From NCBI GenBank assembly GCA_027943245.1, contig JANDJZ010000688.1, forward strand, positions 1 through 24,501: a stretch of DNA of 24,501 nt, in the 5' to 3' direction. This DNA comes from Acanthamoeba sp. SK_2022b (lineage: Eukaryota > Discosea > Longamoebia > Acanthamoebidae). The notes beneath the pieces are model-generated. The model made no database searches. It saw nothing but the letters and a program-made list of their open reading frames with translations, and had not been told where the DNA came from. Position numbers and translations under genes: made by a program. This document shows, in pieces, positions 18,530 through 24,501 of the stretch; the stretch's first letter is position 1; each line of letters opens with the position of its first letter.

Positions 18530-19022
18530 CGAAAGAGTTTCACGAATGGCGACGCATTTGGCAGTTGGGTGAAGAGAGAAGATGGGACAAAGAAGGAAGA
18601 GGGGTGATTCAGAGGTTGGGGTTAGCGCACTGGGGTAGTCCAAAAAATGCCAGGAAGTGGGACAAGACGGTAGATCCTCTCCCAGGATGAGGGACATGTT
18701 GGTCGCCCCTGAGATCCCCATTCACGCAGGCCAAGGTCGCAATCTGGATTGTTGCGGCACCTTTCCTATCGCCAAAAAAGAAAATCATTTTCTTTTCTTC
18801 CGATCCCTTCCCGCCCAAAAGCTGCCGTATCTGCACAAATCGTGTAGCAGTCGTTTGTCGCGATCGAATTGAATTTGCGCCATCACGCGTGAGTGAAGCG
18901 TTTGCCGGCGGGATCGCGTATTGATCGCCCCTTTCAGTGCCCTTTCGAGCAGGGCTGGGTTTGAAATCTCTGCCTCCCCGAGCAGCGGCATTTGGACTGA
19001 GAGAAGGCGAGAATACGGGAAG
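18530..19022. promoter_or_regulatory. Divergent promoter region of the 7TM gene and the ELYS-like gene
   Basis: 493 nt separate the inferred start codons. No TATA box is clear. Open frames on both strands (for example 18609-19223 minus) overlap the first ELYS exon in antisense and lack family signals. Nothing else is recognised here. Confidence 0.45.
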
Positions 19023-21357
19023 ATGATGACTCATGCTACGCAGCCCAGCGGAGGGCGTGCCCCGACGCACCGCTCCATCAGCAGCCTCTTCCCTGCACCC
19101 CTCTTCGAGGATAAATCGCTTGGCAAGGCGTTTGGTGGCATTTCGCGAGATGGCTCTCATGGATGGATCGTCGGTGACAGCGAACTCTTCGTTTATGATC
19201 TTCAATGCGAGGATGGACCGCAACGCAAGGCCGAGCTCGCTGCCGACCTACAGGAAGACCAGGCCACGGCAGTACCTCTCCCAGCTCCTTCCTCAGAGCT
19301 GTATATATCGTGCCGAATTCGAAACCACAGCACGATTTAACGATTGTGTGAACCCTGCCTGGCTGCGTGTAGGAGAAGTTCTTGGCCGTTACGGAGGTCA
19401 CCATCCGAGGCGAGTCGTTCCTCGCCGCGAGCACTCGCGAGCTGCAGGGCGGAGACAGCGCTCTGCTGCTGTTCGACTTGCGCAGCTGCAAGATCTGCAG
19501 CACCATCAAGCTGCCCTACTCGGCCAGTGCCATCCTGCAGCTTGACAGTCTATCGGTATCGTCTACACGCATGGACCACTCTTGCGTGTAGGGCCCTACA
19601 CGCGTCGCCTGGCTGATCTCTCTCTATCTCTCTCGCTACACATCGTCTACAGGAGCACAAGACGATGTCAGAGCACGAGCCTCTCTTGACCCAGTTCGCT
19701 TCGTGCCTCATACTGGGCACCACCGGCGGGCATCTACTCGCGCTCGACCTCGACTTTGTGCACCACGTACGTAGTGCCCCCCCCCTTCTCCCCTCCCTCT
19801 ACACCGTTCTCTTGCCGGCTGTCTGCTTCGTGCGACATGCATGGCACGCGCTTGCCTGACCTCGCAAGTGGCTTTCCTCTGCAGAGGCAAGAGGTGCGCG
19901 AGATGGAGCTCAAGTATCCCGGCGCCGAGTTTGACCCGACGCGCTTCTCGGAGGAGCACCCCAACCACATCCCGTGCGTGGCGCTCAACAGCGCGCAGCA
20001 CCAGGGCGGGCGCTTCCAGTACCAGCAGGACCGCGGCGACGCCATCCTGCTGCCCGAGAAGGCCGTCCACGTCACCGCCCTCGCCTACTCGCGCGAGTTT
20101 GACGCTCTCGCGGTCGGCTTCAACTTTGGCACCTTCCAGCTGTGGTCCCTCACCGCCGAGCGCATGCTCTACTCCTCTCCCATCGGCGAGGGCGGTACGC
20201 GTGTGCCCGCATCCACTCGTCCATCATCGTTGCTTCTTCGCATTCTCATCCTGCATCGACTACCATCATCTACGGTGGCGTGTCGTGTCGTGTCGTGTCG
20301 TGTGTCGTGCAGGCCTGGCGACGAAGGTGCCCGTGTCCCATTTCCTGTTCCAGTGCGATCAGGACGCCGCCGACCTGACCGGCCACGCCTACCTGTGGAT
20401 CGGCCGTAGCACCATCTCCTCGCCACTCCAGTGCGCCTCTCCCTCCCCACACGCTACCGTTCATGGTCCATCGGGATTGTGTGTCGTGTCGCTGATCGTC
20501 GGTCGTGCGACTAGTTCGTCGACGCATGCGGCCGAGGTGCAGCTGTTCAGCATCAAGCTCAAGGGCTCGTCCATCACGCACATCAGCTCCGAGTACAAGA
20601 AGGCCCTGTCCGCGCTCCCCCAGGCCGCCAAGATCATCGGCATCCACCTCCTCGCTCCCCGCGAACACGCCAGTACGCCCCACGAGACCCGCTTGCCACG
20701 AACGCCTCGCGGCGTTGCCAGCTGACCGTCTTTTTTGTCGACACTGGCAAGCAGCCGAGGCCGAGGACGCCGGCGACGAGCAGGAGGTGGGCGGCACGGA
20801 CTGGGACACCGACGCCGGCGCGCCGGCGGTCGTCGAGAACCGCAGCCCGTGGGTGCTCTTCGTGTGGGAGGTGCAGTCGCAGTCTGTCGACGCGGCGGCG
20901 GCGGCCAGTCGGCTGCACATGGGCCTGTTCAACCTCGACCTCGTCTCGGCCACCTCCGGGCTCGTCCCGCTGGCCTACCCCTTCCAGAAGGAGAAGGCCT
21001 GCCTCGCCGCGTGGGTCGACCCGGCGTCGGTCTCTGACTTCTTTGCCTGCGCGAGCGGCCTGTTTGGCGAGGAGCGGGACCGGCTGCGCGACTACGCCGC
21101 GTCGGCGCAGACGCTCCACGTCTCGTTCGACGTCTCGTGCCTCTACGCCGACACCCACACCCAGTGCTCGTGGCTCGGCGATCAGGAGAAGGCATATTGC
21201 CCCCCCCCAAATCTCCTCCCTCTCCCCCCGAGCCGCGTTCGTTGGCTCGACGACTGACGTGGCCCTCCACCAGGCGTTGAGCGTCTTTGGGCAGCAGCTG
21301 CTGCCGTGGGTCGACCCCTCCCTGGGCCTGCAGACCACCTATCAGGCATCTCTCCCC

Positions 21358-21422
<65 letters not shown>

Positions 21423-21982
21423 CCAACACCAAGTGTTGTTAGGGCTTCTTCAGCGAAGTGGGCATGTATGCTGACTGTGGTCCCCATATGCGCAGGAATG
21501 CAAGAATGCTGGGCTCTTGAACACGCTGCCGGGCGACCCTGTCAGCGACGCCGAGCGTGACTATCGCTTCCAGTACAAGGCCCTGTTCGACATGTGCCTC
21601 CGCCTGCAGCTCACCTCTTCCATCTGCCATTGTACGCGCTGTTCCGTTGTTCACCGTCACCTCTGCGATCGTATCCCTGCTCACGTGGCCCGTGTCCTTT
21701 GCCACAACGCACGCACGCGCGGCGATGCAGTGACGACGCTCACGAGAGACGACGGCGCGTATGTGTTCCCCAATCCTCGCATCGTGCTCGAGTGGGCCTG
21801 GGAGCGGTACTCGGCCTTCAGCGACGCCCTCAGCGACCACAGCAGCAACTTCTACCTCTGTACGCATGCTCCCCCCCTCTCGCTTTCCCTGTTCTCTCCC
21901 TCCCGCTGTGGCCCAAGGCTTTGCCTGCGTGTCGCTGTGCCTCGCTCACCTCCCTCCCCATAAACTGCCTGCCCTCCCCCCG

Positions 21983-22052
<70 letters not shown>

Positions 22053-22299
22053 GTGTGTGCGTGCAGCCACGCTGTCGGTCGGCAACAGGCGGGCCGAGTC
22101 CGCCTTCGCGGACCAGCTGCGGAGAATTGCGGGCCGCATGTGGGGCCTGAAGCACGTGTTCGAGGCCCTCCTCTCTCGACACGACAACACGGACAAGGGC
22201 CAGCAGAACCTCGAGGAGAAGTATCAGCACGTCGTCCACACGCTCCAGGTTCATCACTCCTCTCCTCCTCAACCAAACACACCACACCACCACTCACTC

Positions 22300-22354
<55 letters not shown>

Positions 22355-24501
22355 GACAGCATCTGCGGCTGATGATGTGGGTGCGCGAGAAGATCGAGAA
22401 CTGGTTGTTCGTCGGCGACTCGCAGACGATCGACGACCAGTTCCAGGAGCGGCGCCAGCGACGCAAGGAGCTCTACGCCGACACCCAGCGACGCCTCACC
22501 GGCCACGTACGCGTTCTCGTTCTCGGGCTTCTCTCGAGACACGCGCATCTCATTCATTCATTCGCCGGCTCTCTCTTGTCCGCAACAGGTGCAGGAGGAC
22601 ATGGACGAGTCGTCATCGTCGTCGTCGTCGGGCGACGAGCCGTCCCTGTTCGTCGAGCTGCTGCTGCTGCAGGCCCAACCCGCGGACCAGCCCCTCTACT
22701 ACCCGCCGCACCACCTCTCCGACTTCCTGCGCTCGCTCTTCTCCACCGCCAACTCCGAGCAGCGCAAGCACGCCATCGTACTCTCCCACCCTCTCCCCAT
22801 CGCGCGCGCGCGCACACACGCACACGCGCGCGCTCTAATTATGTCGACAGGTGTACTATTGCCTGCGGGACCTGGTGGGGTGGGGCAAGCTCCGGCCCGG
22901 CCTCCTGGAGGACTACGCGCGGCGCTTCCACCTGGCGGCGCCCTACGTGCGCCTCGTGGAGGGCCTCTGGGGCCTCGACCACGGCCTCCCCGAGGACATC
23001 CCCGCCGCCTGGAAGAACCTCACCGAGGTCTCGGGCGACGCCGCCGACCTCCTCGAGGTGTGTGCCTCGCCCCCCCCCGCCCCCCCAAGCGTTTGGCGCG
23101 ACTGACCGGCGCGGGCGAATGCAACGCGCGCGCGCGCGACGCGTCGACAGAAATGGAAGGGCCGCGTGCTGAGGGCGCTCTACGACCTGGGCGCGCGCGC
23201 GCAGGCCCTCCACTTTTTGCGGTGGATGCAGCCGCCGGCGGTGACGCCCACCGACGCCATCCTGCACATGCAGGTCCTCCTCGAGAGCGACCTCCTCTCG
23301 CAGGCCTTCAACTACCAGCGACTCCGCTTCGCCTCCGCCGTCGCCGCCGCCGACCCGGCCGAATCGGCCCTGCGACGGACTCTGCTCGAGCACCTCTTCC
23401 AGTTCTTCCTCGCCAGTACGCACACGCACACACGCGCGCGCGCACACGGCCCACCGTTAACTGAACGCGCGCGCGCGCGTGTGTGAATGTATGGCAGCGG
23501 GGCGCATGAACGAGCTGTTCAAGTTCCACCTGGACGCGGGCGAGGAGGAGGCGCTGGTCCACTTTTTGACGGCCAAGGCCAAGGGCCCCGGGCTCGAACA
23601 GCTCATCCACTTCTTCCTCCAACGCGGCCGATACGTCGAGGTTCGTGCGTGCGTGCGCGCGCGTGTGTTGTGTGTGTGCGCGCGTGTGTGTCATGCCGGC
23701 GTTTGCGTTGCTCACGCGCCCCGTGTGGCTGACGTGTCGTCGGCAGGCGATGCGCGCGTACAAGGAGCTCACGTCGTCGGCCGTTCCCCTGCTGCCCCCG
23801 GAGCGCGCCCAGTTCCTCGAGTGCCTGATCCAAAACTACCGGCTCGCCCTCCCCTCCGTCGCCCTCCAGCCCCCTCCCTCCCTCTCGTGGCCCTCCTCCC
23901 TCTCCTCCTCCTCCTCCTCGACCATCGCCGCCGCGTCGTCCACTCGCTCCGCCGCCTCGCTCTCCTCCTCCCTCCTCTCCGTGTTCCCGTCGACCACGCC
24001 GGCGTCTCCCTCGTCGACGCCCTCCTCCTCCTCCTCCTCCTCCACCACCGCGGAGACGGCGGAGCACATCTCGTTCCCCGTGTCCCCGTTCGGCGCGCCG
24101 CCCTCCCTGCAGACGCCCAAGCGCGGCTGGCGGAGCCGGCCGTCGGGCGCGACCGACGACGGCCTCGCCTCGCCCTTCAAACCGCCCCAATCGCAGGCCG
24201 CACTCAGGTGACCCATTTCTCATCTCCGCCAATCGCACACGACACGACACGACACGCGCGCGACACGACACGACACGACACGACACGCGCGCGACACACA
24301 CACGACACACTGACCGTGGTTGTCGCAGTTCGCCGCGTCGGCCGTCCAGCCGAGTGTTTGGCGGGGCCCTGTCGTCGCCCCTGCTCACCTCGCCGCCCCG
24401 CGGGTCGCTCGCGAGTCCCATCGCCACCAGCCAGCTCGCCTCGCCTCTCCACCGCGGTAAAGAGCCTTCTCGCTCCTCCCTCCCCCCCCTCTCCCTCTCC
24501 C
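19023..24501 (+). CDS. ELYS/MEL-28-like nucleoporin, nuclear pore assembly factor (partial, runs off right edge)
   Basis: Eighteen exons are visible: 19023-19271, 19373-19555, 19653-19766, 19885-20194, 20313-20430, 20515-20672, 20755-21191, 21274-21345, 21496-21631, 21731-21859, 22067-22248, 22360-22506, 22589-22777, 22851-23057, 23151-23415, 23498-23640, 23747-24207 and 24329-24456 (then GTAAAG). That is about 1209 residues so far. The N-terminal part (1 to about 480) is beta-propeller-like (EKFLAVTEV, ALLLFDLRS, LAVGFNFGTFQLWSL, AYLWIGRS, WVLFVWEVQ). The middle is helical, with ELYS landmarks RIVLEWAWERY, RLVEGLWGLDHG, ALHFLRWMQPP...DAILHMQVLL, EALVHFLTAKA and LIHFFLQRGRYVEAMRAYKEL. These run in the same order and spacing as in animal ELYS. 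From about residue 1040 the chain is Ser/Pro-rich with FG and SP dipeptides. ELYS binds chromatin and recruits the Y-complex to start pore assembly. DNA-binding tail elements would lie beyond the window. Introns 7 and 8 use GC donors. Confidence 0.88.
20277..20311 (+). repeat. (TGTCG)n repeat in ELYS-like gene intron 4
   Basis: Five to six copies of the pentamer CGTGT/TGTCG end at the acceptor GTCGTGCAG. The repeat takes the place of a pyrimidine tract. Confidence 0.85.
21192..21273 (+). other. GC-AG intron 7 of the ELYS-like gene
   Basis: The donor is GAGAAG|GCATAT and the acceptor CCACCAG|GCGTTG. The join gives LGDQEK-ALSVFGQQ, which lines up with the corresponding ELYS strand. There is no GT within about 45 nt downstream of the donor. 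Confidence 0.78.
21346..21495 (+). other. GC-AG intron 8 of the ELYS-like gene, containing a (CAA)n array
   Basis: The donor is TATCAG|GCATCT and the acceptor ATGCGCAG|GAATGC. The join TYQ-ECKNAGLL matches the animal ELYS block around GYNRCLVAGLL without a gap. An alternative GT donor at about 21433 would keep a 22-residue Asn run in the protein. Confidence 0.72.
21358..21423 (+). repeat. (AAC)n trinucleotide array in ELYS-like gene intron 8
   Basis: About 22 perfect AAC units. They are in frame as poly-Asn with the preceding exon, but are probably intronic (see intron 8). Confidence 0.93.
21984..22060 (+). repeat. (GT)n repeat in ELYS-like gene intron 10
   Basis: About 31 perfect GT units followed by GTGCGT variants that run directly into the acceptor GTGCAG at 22066. 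Confidence 0.94.
22301..22353 (+). repeat. (TG)n repeat in ELYS-like gene intron 11
   Basis: About 26 TG units that end six bases before the acceptor, in TGTCGACAG. Confidence 0.94.
24236..24310 (+). repeat. (CGACA)n with CGCGCG spacers in ELYS-like gene intron 17
   Basis: Pentamer arrays of ACGAC/CGACA are separated by CGCGCGCG blocks in a two-level pattern. This is the complement of the TGTCG repeats found in other introns of the window. Confidence 0.9.

Noticed and set aside
21984..22353. CRISPR-like or satellite array
   Set aside because: These are simple dinucleotide microsatellites inside introns. They have no unique spacers, and the genome is eukaryotic.
1..24501. Mobile element or virus-derived genes
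   Set aside because: No reverse transcriptase, transposase, integrase, capsid-like or terminal-repeat structure was seen. All recognisable genes are standard nuclear eukaryotic genes.

Overview
The window looks like nuclear DNA of a GC-rich, intron-dense protist, most likely an Acanthamoeba-type amoebozoan. The signs are short introns (about 57 to 200 nt) in nearly every gene, very tight gene spacing on both strands, introns full of GT/CA, CGCG, TGTCG and CAA/CAC repeats, eukaryotic housekeeping genes, and an SH2-tailed SHK protein kinase, a family best known from Dictyostelium. All exon models were joined by hand from splice signals, reading phase and family conservation. Each complete spliced model gives an exact multiple of three.

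Layout, left to right: (1) the 5' end of a glycine-rich protein gene (-), running off the left edge; (2) a lysine-rich intrinsically disordered protein (+); (3) 40S ribosomal protein S2/uS5 (-); (4) 20S proteasome beta-5 catalytic subunit (+), divergent from S2; (5) an ACSF3-like mitochondrial malonyl-CoA synthetase in 14 exons (-), convergent with the proteasome gene; (6) tRNA-Thr(TGT) (-); (7) a 15-exon protein kinase with PH-PH-PH-kinase-SH2 architecture (+); (8) HMG-CoA synthase with a mitochondrial-type leader, 10 exons (+); (9) an unrecognised seven-pass membrane protein, 9 exons (-); (10) a large ELYS/MEL-28-type nucleoporin gene (+), 18 exons visible, running off the right edge.

The genes are not an operon or pathway cluster. 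The arrangement is ordinary compact eukaryotic housekeeping with shared divergent promoters (S2/proteasome; 7TM/ELYS) and closely abutting convergent ends (proteasome/ACSF3). No mobile element, CRISPR array or virus-like gene was seen.

The most unusual signal is in the introns. By hand count about half of 68 donor sites begin GTAC (commonly GTACGC), none is GTAAGT, and six are GC donors, all GCA[C/T]. Several of these GC donors are forced by strongly conserved protein sequence (kinase MAPE, HMG-CoA synthase active site, ELYS). The other main points are the triple-PH SHK kinase, the clear ELYS orthologue, a frame-neutral intron inside a PH domain, and the unassigned 7TM protein.
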